This document shows, piece by piece, positions 8,722 through 19,315 of a DNA stretch of 64,000 bases; position 1 is the first letter of the stretch, and the number at the start of each line of letters is the position of its first letter. The notes below the pieces were generated by a model. That model was not told where the DNA came from and did no database searches. It saw only the letters and a list, made by a program, of their open reading frames with translations. This DNA comes from CAVQCJ01 sp963711005 (GTDB taxonomy: Bacteria; Actinomycetota; Actinomycetes; Prado026): the NCBI GenBank assembly GCA_963711005.1, contig CAVQCJ010000002.1, forward strand, positions 1 through 64,000, given 5' to 3'. The position numbers were made by a program, and so were the translations under genes.

Positions 8722-9342
8722 GTGGCTGACCGCAGGCACGGCCGTCCGGCGCCGGAGACCACCGACACGGTCAGGTCCGAGGACTGGCAGGGCCGCGACC
8801 TCGACGGGCAGCGGTTCAGCCGCACGAGCTTCGTCGACGTGGACCTCACGGAGGCGACCGGTGACGGCGCCTCGTTCGACGAGTGCGTCTTCCGGAGCTG
8901 CCGGCTCAACTGCTCGACCTTCTCGGACAGCGCGTTCACCAACTGCACGTTCGTCCGCTGCAACCTGTTCGAGGCGAGCTTCACCCGGTGCAAGCTCGTC
9001 GGCAGCATGTTCGACGGGTGCACGTACACGCTGCTGAAGGTCACCGGCGGCGACTGGTCGTACGTGGGACTGCCCGGCGCCGACCTGCGCGGGGTCTCGT
9101 TCGAGGGCGCGCGGTTCCGGGAGGCCGACCTGACCGGCGCCCGTTGCCAGGACGCCTGCCTGCGCGACCTGGACCTGTCGGGTGCTTCGCTGCACGACGC
9201 AGACCTGTCCACCGCGGACCTGCGCGGCAGCGACCTGTCCTCGCTCGACCCGTTCACCACCAAGGTCGCGGCCGCCGTGATCACCTGGGAGCAGGCCACC
9301 GTCCTGGCGCGTGGCATCGGGCTCGACGTCCGTCCCGAATGA
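8722..9342 (+). CDS. Pentapeptide repeat protein
   Basis: A 206-residue protein composed of A(D/N)LXX-type pentapeptides from about residue 35 to 185 (for example SFDECVFRSCRLNCSTFSDS, then ADLTGARCQDACLRDLDLSG). Such repeats fold into a right-handed quadrilateral beta-helix. MfpA/Qnr relatives mimic DNA and protect gyrase, but most members have no known role. The start is GTG at 8722. Its stop overlaps the ATG of the following AlkD-like gene (ATGA), so the two are co-translated. Confidence 0.88.
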   Translation: MADRRHGRPAPETTDTVRSEDWQGRDLDGQRFSRTSFVDVDLTEATGDGASFDECVFRSCRLNCSTFSDSAFTNCTFVRCNLFEASFTRCKLVGSMFDGCTYTLLKVTGGDWSYVGLPGADLRGVSFEGARFREADLTGARCQDACLRDLDLSGASLHDADLSTADLRGSDLSSLDPFTTKVAAAVITWEQATVLARGIGLDVRPE

Positions 9343-10085
9343 CCTCCTTCGACGCGGGGCGGGCGACGGCCGAGCTGCTGCGACGGCTGGACGAGCACGC
9401 CGACCCGGTCCGCGCCGTGAACGCGCAGGCGTACCTCAAGCACCGGGTTCCGCACCTGGGCGTCACCGTTCCGGTGGTCCGCTCGTCGGTGCTCACCATG
9501 CTGCGCGACGAGCCAGCGCTGTCCGGCCACGGCCCGATGACCGCGCTGGTCGGCGCGCTGTGGCTGCGGCCGACGTTCGAGGAACGGCTCGCCGCCGTCG
9601 AGGTGCTCGCCGCGCGTCCGGCTCTGGTCGGCACCGCGGACCTGCCGCTGCTGGAGCGGATGCTCCGCGAGTCCGGCACGTGGGCGCTGGTCGACCCGCT
9701 GGCCGGTGACGTCGTCGGCAGGCTGGTACTGCGCGACCCGGACGAGGCGACCCTGACCGGCACCCTGGAGGACTGGGTGGTCGACGACGACTTCTGGATC
9801 CGCCGTTCGGCGCTGCTGTCGCAGCTCGGCCGGGTGCGGCGGGCCGAGGCGACCGACGTCGACTTCGCGCCGTTCGCACGCTGGGCGGACACGATGCTGG
9901 ACGAGAAGGAGTTCTTCGTCCGCAAGGCCATCGGCTGGGTGCTGCGCGAGGCCTCGAAGCAGCACCCGGACCGCGTCGTCGGCTACGTGCGACCGCGGGC
10001 GGCCCGGATGTCCGGCGTCACCTTCCGCGAGGCGGTGCGGCGGCTGCCGCCGGACCGTGCCGACGAGCTGCGCGGGCTGCGATGA
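9339..10085 (+). CDS. DNA alkylation repair protein (AlkD-like HEAT repeat)
   Basis: A 248-residue all-helical protein of the AlkD/AlkC superfamily, HEAT-repeat DNA glycosylases that remove N3- and N7-alkylpurines. Family segments are seen: LKHRVPHLGVTVPVVR near residue 27, the WVVDDDFWIRRSALLSQLG block near 145, and EKEFFVRKAIGWVLREASK near 190, which contains the conserved W and R used for base excision. The gene starts by ATGA overlap with the pentapeptide repeat gene. Confidence 0.92.
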   Translation: MTSFDAGRATAELLRRLDEHADPVRAVNAQAYLKHRVPHLGVTVPVVRSSVLTMLRDEPALSGHGPMTALVGALWLRPTFEERLAAVEVLAARPALVGTADLPLLERMLRESGTWALVDPLAGDVVGRLVLRDPDEATLTGTLEDWVVDDDFWIRRSALLSQLGRVRRAEATDVDFAPFARWADTMLDEKEFFVRKAIGWVLREASKQHPDRVVGYVRPRAARMSGVTFREAVRRLPPDRADELRGLR

Positions 10086-10393
10086 ACCAGCTCGTCGATG
10101 TGCGCCGCTCGGTGCACGCGGTCTCCCGCAACGGGCGGCTGCCCCGCGCCGGGTCGGCGTACCGGCTCTTCCGCAGTGAACGAGCGGGCGCTCTGGGTGG
10201 CCGTGCTGCTCTGGTCGTACGACTCCGGCGGCACGGCGCGGGCCGGACCGACGACCTGACCCGCGCCTGGCCGAGGGGGGCCGGCCCGAGGTGAGCGTGT
10301 CGGCCGGCCGGAGCGGCTCACCTGACCGTGCTCGCCTGACCGTGCTCGCCTGACCGTGCTCGCCTGACCGCGCTCGGGCACTACTGTGCGCGG
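10086..10393. other. 308-bp intergenic region without a supported gene
   Basis: No convincing reading frame. A short frame (10082-10294) overlaps the AlkD stop but has an Arg/Gly-rich, compositionally driven translation and no homologue I recognise. The right part holds a 14-bp tandem repeat (separate entry). The promoter of the downstream metallo-hydrolase gene should lie at the right end, but no clear -35/-10 pair is visible. Confidence 0.6.
10316..10371. repeat. 14-bp tandem repeat, four copies
   Basis: Four head-to-tail copies of GCTC(A/G)CCTGACCG(T/C) at 10316-10329, 10330-10343, 10344-10357 and 10358-10371, with one difference in the first and one in the last copy. The array ends 22 bp before the GTG start of the metallo-hydrolase at 10394, so copy number could affect its expression. 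Also possible: a simple slippage product with no role. Confidence 0.9.
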
Positions 10394-11209
10394 GTGCGGC
10401 TGATCCTGCTGGGTGTGCGCGGGTCGACACCCGCGCCCGGAGCGGAGTTCGTCCGCTACGGCGGCCACACCTCCTGCATCGCGGTCCGGCCGGACGGCGC
10501 CGACGTCCCGACGCTCGTGCTGGACGCCGGGACCGGGCTGCGCACGCTGACACCGATGCTCGGCGGTGCCGCGTTCCGCGGCGCGATCCTGGTCAGCCAC
10601 CTGCACTGGGACCACGTCCAGGGCCTGCCCTTCTTCGTCGCGGGCGACCGGGCGGACGCCCGCGTCGACCTGTACGTGCCCGAGCAGGGTGGCCGCAGCG
10701 GGCGCGACCTGCTGGCCGCACACATGTCGCCGCCGAGCTTCCCGATCACCCCGGAGGGCCTGCAGGGCGAGTGGTCGTTCCACGCGATCGAAGACGGCGA
10801 GCACGACCTGGCCGGGTTCAGGGTGCAGGCCGTCGACGTCGCCCACAAGGGCGGCCGCACTTTCGGCTACCGGGTCGCGGACAGCAGCTCGTCGGTCGCC
10901 TACCTGCCCGACCACATCGTCTCGGCCGGGGTCGAACCAGCGGTCCTCGCGCTCATCGAGGGGGTGGACGTGCTGCTGCACGACGCGCAGTTCGTCGAGT
11001 CGGAGCGGGCGCTCTCGGACGCGTACGGGCACTCGACGGTCGACGACGCGGTCGCGCTGGCCGAGCGCTGCGGGGTCCGGCACCTGGTGCTGTTCCACCA
11101 CGGGCCGGGCCGGACCGACGACGCGCTGGACGCGATCGGGGCCGGCGTCACCTCCTCAATACGGGTGACGGTGGCGGCACAGGGGATGCAGATCGACCTT
11201 CCCGGTTAG
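10394..11209 (+). CDS. MBL-fold metallo-hydrolase
   Basis: A 271-residue member of the metallo-beta-lactamase superfamily. The zinc motif is SHLHWDHVQG (H69-x-H71-x-D73-H74); further ligands are likely in VDVAHKGG (about 143) and DAQF plus LFHHGPGRTDD near 235-245. The RYGGHTSCIAV N-terminal motif is typical of a subgroup close to the RNase Z/phosphodiesterase-like proteins, where a C-terminal HHxPxRTD element is usual. Substrate not predictable; a phosphodiester or lactone is likely. The GTG start at 10394 lies just after the 14-bp repeats. Confidence 0.88.
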   Translation: MRLILLGVRGSTPAPGAEFVRYGGHTSCIAVRPDGADVPTLVLDAGTGLRTLTPMLGGAAFRGAILVSHLHWDHVQGLPFFVAGDRADARVDLYVPEQGGRSGRDLLAAHMSPPSFPITPEGLQGEWSFHAIEDGEHDLAGFRVQAVDVAHKGGRTFGYRVADSSSSVAYLPDHIVSAGVEPAVLALIEGVDVLLHDAQFVESERALSDAYGHSTVDDAVALAERCGVRHLVLFHHGPGRTDDALDAIGAGVTSSIRVTVAAQGMQIDLPG

Positions 11210-11319
11210 CCCGCTCGGGCCATCAGTAGACCGGCCGGTCCCGTCCAGCCGGCTCCGGCGTCGTCCGCAACCAGTCGAACCAGCCGCGGTACGTAGGGGC
11301 GCAGCAGCAGCCGCTCGGA

Positions 11320-12345
11320 CTACCTCGGCACCGACATGCGGTTCGTCCTGGCACCGTCTTCGCCGGTGCCGACCGCGGTCACGTCGACGGGGACCTCGCG
11401 CAGCGTCGCGTCGAAGAACGCCACGATCGACACCCTCAGCCGTTCGTGCACCGCGGCGCGGTCGACGCCGTCCCGGTCACGGCACAACGGGACGCCGTTC
11501 GCCTCGCGGTCGCCGGCACAGCTGTCCAGGTAGACGAAGTGGCCCTCGCCGTTCTCGAGCCGGACCAGCTCGGCGGTGGGGACGTGCCCCGCGTACCGGG
11601 CCGCGTGCTGCTCGAACGGAAGGAAGTCGTTGTCGACGGAGCCGACCACCAGGACCGGGAGCCCGATCGCCGCCAGCGACGGCGCGCCGAACCCCGGCCC
11701 CAGCGCGGGGTCGAGCGCCACCACCGCCCGAACCCTCGGGTCGGACGCGAGCACGGCCCCGTCGTCGGGGACCGGTCCGCCGCCGTAACCGCACCCCCGG
11801 TCCCCGGCGGCTGCACCGCTCGCGCAGTACGCCCCCATCGCCGCGCGGTCGAACGCGCCACCGGCCAGCGCCATCACGGTCGCGCCGCCGGACGAGTGAC
11901 CGAGCGCGCCCACCCGCCCGGCATCGACCGTCCCGCGCAGCGGTGACGCCTCGAGCAGGTGGTCCAGGGCGAAGGAACAGTCCAGCGCGCGGTCGTCGAC
12001 CTGTCCGGCGGCCCCGGGGTCGATCGTCTCGACCCCGTGCACGTACGACTCACGGAAGTGCGAGACGCCGCACACGACATAGCCGGACCGGGCCAGGTGC
12101 TCGGCGAGCCAGGAGTAGTTGCGCGCCGCCCCGAACGCCCCGTGCGAGAGCAGCACGACCGGGAACGACCCGGTGGCCGGATGCGCGTCCTCGGCCGCAC
12201 GGCCGGTGCCCAGACCGTACGACCGGACGGCTTCGACCGCCGGCGCCGCGGCCGGGTACCACGCGTCCACGACGACCGGCCTGGACCTCGCGGCGTCGTG
12301 CAGCCAGAACGTCGTATAGCCGCAGGGGAACTCGGGCACGACCAC
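11320..12345 (-). CDS. Alpha/beta hydrolase (PAF-acetylhydrolase/dienelactone-like)
   Basis: A 341-residue alpha/beta hydrolase. The nucleophile elbow is GHSSGG with S151. The oxyanion region is LLSHGAFG near residue 65-72. A candidate acid and histidine are in VVGSVDNDFLP and NGEGHFVYLDS. Cysteines near 185-205 and 290-310 could form disulfides, although no signal peptide is evident. The family hydrolyses carboxyl esters (PAF-acetylhydrolase II type). The gene is followed 110 bp downstream by the convergent MBL gene and is 17 bp after the stop of the dimeric barrel protein gene on the same strand. Confidence 0.85.
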   Translation of the reverse strand: MVVPEFPCGYTTFWLHDAARSRPVVVDAWYPAAAPAVEAVRSYGLGTGRAAEDAHPATGSFPVVLLSHGAFGAARNYSWLAEHLARSGYVVCGVSHFRESYVHGVETIDPGAAGQVDDRALDCSFALDHLLEASPLRGTVDAGRVGALGHSSGGATVMALAGGAFDRAAMGAYCASGAAAGDRGCGYGGGPVPDDGAVLASDPRVRAVVALDPALGPGFGAPSLAAIGLPVLVVGSVDNDFLPFEQHAARYAGHVPTAELVRLENGEGHFVYLDSCAGDREANGVPLCRDRDGVDRAAVHERLRVSIVAFFDATLREVPVDVTAVGTGEDGARTNRMSVPR

Positions 12346-12362
12346 GCTCCGGACGAGGACGG

Positions 12363-12953
12363 TCAGTCGAACGTGACCTCGGTCAGGTCGTAGAACGTCG
12401 GGATGCCGTCCATCGCCGCCATGAACTGCTCCATCATCGGCGAGTCACCCATCACCTTCTCGTTCTCGCGGGCCTCGGCCTCGGAGGTGAAGTACGACGT
12501 CTGGGTGAAGGTCCCGTCGCCGTGCCAGGCGACGATCCCGCCGATGAGGTCCGGACGGATCCGGCGCAGCTCGGCCTCCATGGCCTCGTCCCGACCGCGC
12601 AGGAACTCCGGGTCCTTGGCGCGTGCCTGCATGACCTGGACGAACCCGGCCTGGTCCGAGCCTCCGGCGAGCAGCTCGTCGACGTCGGTGCAGTCGTGGA
12701 AGATGATCTCGCCCTCGTACGCCTTGGCGTACTGCTCGAACCAGGCGCCCTGCTCGGGGCGGTCGCTGTTGGCCCGGGCAGCCGCCTCGGACTCGAAGCG
12801 GGCCAGGGTGAAGGCGTACCCGCCGGCGGTGATCCCGCTGGTGGCGCCGAGGAACCCTGTGCTGTGCGGCTTGACCTGCTCGCGCCAGGCCCGTGACGCG
12901 CTGCGCCACAGGTCGACGTCGGCCAGCTGTCCCTGGATGACCTGAACGAACAT
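12363..12953 (-). CDS. Duplicated dimeric alpha/beta-barrel (ABM-like) protein
   Basis: A 196-residue protein with two related halves: FVQVIQGQLADVDLWRSASR at residue 2 and FVQVMQARAKDPEFLRGRDE near 104, each followed by a GGIVAWHGDGTFTQTSYF-type strand and an E(A)EAR helix. This is the ferredoxin-like dimeric barrel fold of antibiotic biosynthesis monooxygenases and related stress proteins, here fused in tandem. No heme or flavin ligand can be assigned. It diverges from an alpha/beta hydrolase gene, with a palindromic operator-like site in between. Confidence 0.75.
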   Translation of the reverse strand: MFVQVIQGQLADVDLWRSASRAWREQVKPHSTGFLGATSGITAGGYAFTLARFESEAAARANSDRPEQGAWFEQYAKAYEGEIIFHDCTDVDELLAGGSDQAGFVQVMQARAKDPEFLRGRDEAMEAELRRIRPDLIGGIVAWHGDGTFTQTSYFTSEAEARENEKVMGDSPMMEQFMAAMDGIPTFYDLTEVTFD

Positions 12954-13041
12954 GGCTGTCTCCGTCCCGGACGGCCCCCGCGGGGCGCAGCGTACTCAGC
13001 CACCGGCGCCGCGCCAGACCCCTGCGACGGCCCTCGACGGG

Positions 13042-13065
13042 GTAACCTACGGTGGCGTAAGTTAC
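13042..13065. promoter_or_regulatory. Inverted repeat, candidate TetR-type operator
   Basis: GTAACCTACG, 4-bp spacer GTGG, CGTAAGTTAC: 9 of 10 arm positions are complementary. It lies 21 bp upstream of the GTG start of the alpha/beta hydrolase at 13087. The size, AT-tipped arms and CCTACG/CGTAAG core look like operators of TetR regulators of lipid genes in actinobacteria. No tetR gene is next to it, so the regulator would be elsewhere. Confidence 0.65.
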
Positions 13066-13086
13066 TTTCCGGTAGGGAGACGTCCT

Positions 13087-13962
13087 GTGTCGGTTCGGAC
13101 CGCGGTGCTGCACGGCCAGGAGATCGCGTACGTCCACACGCCGGGCTCCGGGCCCCTGCTGCTGCTGGTCCACGGCATGGGCTCCAGCAGCCGGACCTGG
13201 GACACCGTCGTCCCGCTGCTCGACGCGCAGGGGGCGCACACCGTCGTCGTCGACCTGCCCGGTCACGGTCGGTCCGGCAAGGGCCGCGGAGACTACAGCC
13301 TGGGCTCGCTCGCGAGCACCCTGCGGGACCTCCTCGACCACCTGGGGCACGAGCGGGCCGTCGTGGTCGGGCACTCGCTCGGCGGCGGCGTGGCGCTGCA
13401 GTTCGCGTACCAGTACCCCCAGCGCACCGAGGGGCTGGTGCTGGTGTCCAGCGGCGGACTGGGACGGGAGGCCTCGGCGCTGCTCCGGGCGGCGTCGCTG
13501 CCGGGGGCCGAGCTCGTGATCCCGGTGATCGCACACCCGCGTTCGGTGTCCGTGATCGCCACGGTCGCCCGGCTGCTCGCCGCGGTGCGCGGCACCCAGG
13601 CCCTGCCCGACGATGCGATCGTCACCCTCACCGAGCTCGCCGACGCCGACTCCCGGGCGGCGTTCCTGGCCACCCTGCGCAGCGTGGTCGATGCCTCCGG
13701 GCAGCGGGTCTCCGCGCTGGCCAAGCTGACGTCCGCCGCGCACCTGCCGACCTTGCTGGTCTGGGGCGACCGGGACGCGATCATCCCGTGCGAGCACGGA
13801 CGGCAGGCAGTCGAGCAGCTGCCGTCCGGACGGCTGGTGATATTCCCGGGCGCCGGGCACGAACCGCACCGGCACGACCCGGAGCGGTTCACCGTGCTGC
13901 TGATGGAGCACGCGGACGTCGTGGCGGCAGCAGGCCTTCCGCTGGCTCCCCACGCTCGCTAG
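13087..13962 (+). CDS. Alpha/beta hydrolase
   Basis: A 291-residue hydrolase of the alpha/beta fold. Motifs: LLLVHGMGSSSRTW (oxyanion hole, residue 25-38), GHSLGG with nucleophile S97, LLVWGDRDAIIP (acid) and GAGHEPHRHDPERF (catalytic histidine). Sequence style resembles epoxide hydrolase/lactonase-like and 2-hydroxymuconate hydrolase relatives; substrate unknown. I chose GTG 13087, seven bases after AGGGAGA, because an upstream in-frame ATG at 12952 would run through the operator-like palindrome and give an unstructured leader. Confidence 0.85.
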   Translation: MSVRTAVLHGQEIAYVHTPGSGPLLLLVHGMGSSSRTWDTVVPLLDAQGAHTVVVDLPGHGRSGKGRGDYSLGSLASTLRDLLDHLGHERAVVVGHSLGGGVALQFAYQYPQRTEGLVLVSSGGLGREASALLRAASLPGAELVIPVIAHPRSVSVIATVARLLAAVRGTQALPDDAIVTLTELADADSRAAFLATLRSVVDASGQRVSALAKLTSAAHLPTLLVWGDRDAIIPCEHGRQAVEQLPSGRLVIFPGAGHEPHRHDPERFTVLLMEHADVVAAAGLPLAPHAR

Positions 13963-14046
13963 CGTGGATCGCTTCGCGGACCCCCGTCGCTGCATCCCCC
14001 GCTGGCGCCGGGGGTCCGTGCTGCCGCGCAGGCCGAGGAGGGTGCG

Positions 14047-14760
14047 ATGTCCGGACCGAGCGGCGACAGGCTCCCGCCGCCCCCCGTCGTGGCGCACCCC
14101 GACGGGGCCCAGACCCTCGCCGCCGAGCTGCGCACGCCGCGCGCCGCCGGGCTGGCCGGCATCATCTTCGCCCTCACGCTGGGCGCCGTCGCCATCCTGT
14201 GGCGGTCGGCGATCCCCACCAACGGCGACTCGTCCGCATGGATCACCGACTCCTCGCGCCGGCACGCCCTGAGCGTCGCGCTGCTGCTGATCCCGTACGC
14301 AGGGATCGCGTTCCTGTGGTTCATCGGGGTGATCCGGTCCCGCCTCGGCGCCCGCGAGGACAAGCTGTTCGCCACCGCCTTCCTCGGGTCGGGTCTGCTC
14401 TTCGTCGGGATGCTGTTCACGGCCGCGGCTCTCATGGGCGGCCTGCTTGCGTTGTACGACACTCCGCGTCATGCCTCGCTCGACAGCATCCGGCTGGTCG
14501 GCGCGGTCAGCACCACCTTGCTGACCACCTTCAGCATCAGGATGGCCGCGGTGTTCACCCTCGTCGTGACGAACCTCGGCTGGCGCACCCGGATCGTGCC
14601 GCGCTGGCTGGCGGTCGTCGGCTTCGCCACGGCGCTGGTGCTGCTGCTGGCCCCGCCGCACACCGTCTGGGCCACCATGCTGTTCCCGACCTGGGTGCTG
14701 CTCGTGAGCCTGGTGATCATCTTCACGTCGGGCCGGACCGCCGCACCCCGACCGGCATGA
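14047..14760 (+). CDS. Multi-pass membrane protein, unknown function
   Basis: A 237-residue protein with about six hydrophobic segments (33-52, 75-95, 110-135, 148-168, 182-200, 205-226). Resembles unnamed actinobacterial membrane proteins; no catalytic motif. RBS GAGGAGGG lies just before ATG 14047. The stop is 16 bp from the start of the broken DUF1622 gene, so the two were probably one transcript. Confidence 0.75.
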   Translation: MSGPSGDRLPPPPVVAHPDGAQTLAAELRTPRAAGLAGIIFALTLGAVAILWRSAIPTNGDSSAWITDSSRRHALSVALLLIPYAGIAFLWFIGVIRSRLGAREDKLFATAFLGSGLLFVGMLFTAAALMGGLLALYDTPRHASLDSIRLVGAVSTTLLTTFSIRMAAVFTLVVTNLGWRTRIVPRWLAVVGFATALVLLLAPPHTVWATMLFPTWVLLVSLVIIFTSGRTAAPRPA

Positions 14761-14776
14761 GCGGGAAGCCTCGACG

Positions 14777-15197
14777 ATGAGCCGATTCACGCAGTCCATG
14801 GACCACGTGGCCCAGATCTTCGAGGCCATCGGGGCGGTGGTGCTGCTGGGCGGGCTGTTCGTCTCGGTCGCACTCGCCGCTGCGGTCGCTGCGCCGGGCG
14901 CGGGACGGGCAGCTGGCGTACCGGGTGATGCGCGAGTCGTTCGGCGGCGTCATCCTGCTCGGGCTGGAGATTCTCGTCGCCGCCGACCTGGTCCGGACCG
15001 TCGCCGTGGCGCCGACGCTCACCAACGTCGTGATCCTCGGTCTCATCGTGCTGATCAGGACGCTGCTCAGCTTCTCGATAGAGATCGAGATCGAAGGCGT
15101 CGTGCCATGGCGGCGGCGGGCCCTGGCCAGCGGCGCAGGGCTCGTAGGCCGCGCAGCCAGGCGCAGCAGCGCGACGAGCGCCTCAGGCGACGCGTAG
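14777..15197 (+). pseudogene. DUF1622 membrane protein, interrupted by a +1 frameshift
   Basis: The N-terminal part (MSRFTQSMDHVAQIFEAIGA, first transmembrane segment) is read from ATG 14777. The conserved DUF1622 core (LAYRVMRESFGGVILLGLEI, then RTVAVAPTLTNVVILGLIVL and a final SFSIEIEIEG) is in the next frame and ends at 15197. The total length is 3n+1, so one extra base is present. The change of frame must fall between about 14860 and 14915, where both frames read plausible sequence (ALAAAV versus LRSLRRARDGQ). With one base removed the gene would encode about 139 residues, the normal family size. Either a genuine inactivating mutation or a sequencing error. Its tail overlaps the convergent gene by 15 bp. 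Confidence 0.85.
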
Positions 15198-16040
15198 CCC
15201 GGTGATCGAGAACCGCTCGACCGCGCGCAGATGGCCACCGGTCGACACGGCGACGGTGAGCACGGTCCCGCTCGGCGCGGAGAACGCGACGGTCGCCGAC
15301 CACGGGGCACGCAGTCCGCCCGCGGGGATGTTCGCCGCCCGCCCGGCGAGCCCGGACAACGTGCGCACCTGCACCTGCAGGTTCTCGTCGACGCCGGTGA
15401 TCCGACCGCCGACGGTGACCGGGGAGACCACCGGCGCGCCGTAGCGCGGGGCGGTGAGGGTCAGCGTGGTGTCACGGCTGCCGACGACCTCCCAGGGCGG
15501 GTTCGGAGCGGCACCGATCCGGGCCAGGTGCAGGACGGCTGCGGCGTGCGCCTGCCCCGACACGGGCGCCGCCCCCACCGGGACCCACGCCTCCCGGCCC
15601 GAGCGCTCGATCGTGCCGACCACCCGGTCGATCTCGCGGTAGCCGAGGAAGTCCCGGGTGAAGGCCAGCGCCGTCTGCGCCGGGTCGAGGTGCCAGGGCT
15701 GCGCGCCAGTGGCGCGGTAGCTCGCCTGCCAGGTCGCGGCGTCGGAGACCCCCTGGAACGGCCAGAGCGGCGCGTACCGGAAGGCCGGCACGACCAACGC
15801 AGGCGTGGTAGCCGGCGTCGGCGTGACGGAGGCCGGGATGGACACGATGGCCGAAGGTGCCGCGGCCGGCCCCGCGGCAGGCCCCGCCGAGCGGTACGCC
15901 GGCAACCGGAGCCCGACGACGAACGCCACCACGGCAACGACCACGAGGACGACCACCGCGACGAGCACCCGGGGACGCGAGCGCCGCGGGCCCGGCCCCC
16001 CGGCACCCTCGGGACCTGTTCGTACGAGCTGGGCGCTCAC
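15183..16040 (-). CDS. Membrane-anchored protein with Gmad2-like Ig domain
   Basis: A 285-residue protein: short cytosolic N-terminus, one transmembrane helix (about 24-46), a Pro/Ala/Thr-rich linker (50-90), then an extracellular region. The last 85 residues (SPVTVGGRITGVDENLQVQV and following WSATVAFSAPSG) resemble the Gmad2 immunoglobulin-like domain found in actinobacterial and sporulation-linked surface proteins. The middle part (FTRDFLGYREIDRVVG) is unassigned. Start is GTG at 16040. It diverges from hsp20 across a 180-bp region. Confidence 0.7.
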   Translation of the reverse strand: MSAQLVRTGPEGAGGPGPRRSRPRVLVAVVVLVVVAVVAFVVGLRLPAYRSAGPAAGPAAAPSAIVSIPASVTPTPATTPALVVPAFRYAPLWPFQGVSDAATWQASYRATGAQPWHLDPAQTALAFTRDFLGYREIDRVVGTIERSGREAWVPVGAAPVSGQAHAAAVLHLARIGAAPNPPWEVVGSRDTTLTLTAPRYGAPVVSPVTVGGRITGVDENLQVQVRTLSGLAGRAANIPAGGLRAPWSATVAFSAPSGTVLTVAVSTGGHLRAVERFSITGLRVA

Positions 16041-16124
16041 AGTCTCACCTCGGTGGCGAGGCCGCCGATGGCGTCGGCGACCGGTCCACACCTCAAGCGT
16101 CGGACCCTCGGCGGCCCGGGTCCA

Positions 16125-16169
16125 GGGTCTAAGGACCCGGCGTCGACGACTGCTAGGACCTTGGACTCT
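16125..16169. promoter_or_regulatory. Candidate DevR/DosR-like boxes upstream of hsp20
   Basis: Two elements: a perfect inverted repeat GGGTCTAAGGACCC (16125-16138) and AGGACCTTGGACTCT (16155-16169). Both resemble the dormancy regulator consensus GGGACTTTNGGCCCT, matching about 10-11 of 15 positions. They are 52-96 bp upstream of the Hsp20 start, in the divergent region shared with the Gmad2-like gene. No devR/devS pair is in the window. Confidence 0.5.
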
Positions 16170-16220
16170 GGGGCCGCCGACCGCGCTCTGGTGTGCTGGT
16201 CCGGAGCAGAGGAGGTCGAC

Positions 16221-16661
16221 ATGACCAGAGAGGTTGCTCATCAGGAGAAGGCACGCCCTGCTGTCTCGCGCCCGCCGACGATGTGGGAGTGGTTCGGGAA
16301 CAGCTGGCCGACCGCGCTACGGATGTTCGAGCCGGAGCGGATGATGCGGCTGGAGGAGCTCGTCAAGGACGACCGTTACATCGTCCGGACGGAGCTGCCC
16401 GGTATCGATCCCGACAAGGACGTCGAGATCACGATCGAGGACGGGGTCCTGCATGTCCACGGCGAGCGCCGGGAGGAGCGCACGGACGCGCAACGGTCCG
16501 AGTTCTCCTACGGCTCGTTCTCGCGCAGCGTCGTGCTGCCGAGCACCGCGGACGAGGACGACGTCGAGGCGACGTACAAGGACGGGATCCTCGAGGTGAG
16601 CGTCAAGCTCGGGGAGCGCAAGCCGGAGACCAGGAAGATCGCCGTGCAGCACGCGAGCTGA
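16221..16661 (+). CDS. Hsp20/alpha-crystallin small heat-shock protein
   Basis: A 146-residue ATP-independent holdase chaperone. The alpha-crystallin domain spans residues 45-140: YIVRTELPGIDPDKDVEITI, GVLHVHGERREER, FSYGSFSRSVVLPS and the terminal YKDGILEVSV with the conserved GIL motif. It resembles HspX/Acr of mycobacteria. RBS GAGGAGG precedes ATG 16221 by six bases. The following strong hairpin and the P-type ATPase with a similar upstream box suggest a small stress/hypoxia group. Confidence 0.95.
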   Translation: MTREVAHQEKARPAVSRPPTMWEWFGNSWPTALRMFEPERMMRLEELVKDDRYIVRTELPGIDPDKDVEITIEDGVLHVHGERREERTDAQRSEFSYGSFSRSVVLPSTADEDDVEATYKDGILEVSVKLGERKPETRKIAVQHAS

Positions 16662-16674
16662 ACGGCGGGACAGG

Positions 16675-16715
16675 TCGCGACAGGCGAGGAGGCGCCAGCC
16701 TCCCGCCTGTCGCGA
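16675..16715. terminator. Strong hairpin after hsp20
   Basis: TCGCGACAGGCG-A-GGAGGC (left arm) and GCCTCC-CGCCTGTCGCGA (right arm) form an 18-bp stem with one bulged A and a 4-nt loop. It begins 13 bp after the hsp20 stop. No U-tract follows, which is common for high-GC actinobacterial terminators. Confidence 0.8.
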
Positions 16716-16720
16716 TGGTC

Positions 16721-16735
16721 AGGACCTACGCCCCT
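16721..16735. promoter_or_regulatory. Candidate DevR/DosR-like box upstream of P-type ATPase
   Basis: AGGACCTACGCCCCT, 11 of 15 matches to GGGACCTTTGGCCCT and sharing AGGACCT with the box upstream of hsp20. It lies 36 bp before the ATPase start, just after the hsp20 terminator hairpin. Confidence 0.4.
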
Positions 16736-16770
16736 GCCCTGCAACCGCCCCCGCAAGGATCGTGACCGCT

Positions 16771-19299
<2,529 letters not shown>

Positions 19300-19315
19300 G
19301 CAGGGCCGCTCGTCC

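Noticed and set aside
10082..10294. 70-codon frame overlapping the AlkD stop as ATGA
   Set aside because: Translation is Arg/Gly-rich, no ribosome site other than the overlap, no known family, and codon use differs from neighbours.
11210..11319. A 36-codon minus-strand frame reading SERLLLRPYVPRLVRL
   Set aside because: Could be the tail of a lost gene, but too short and unmatched to claim.
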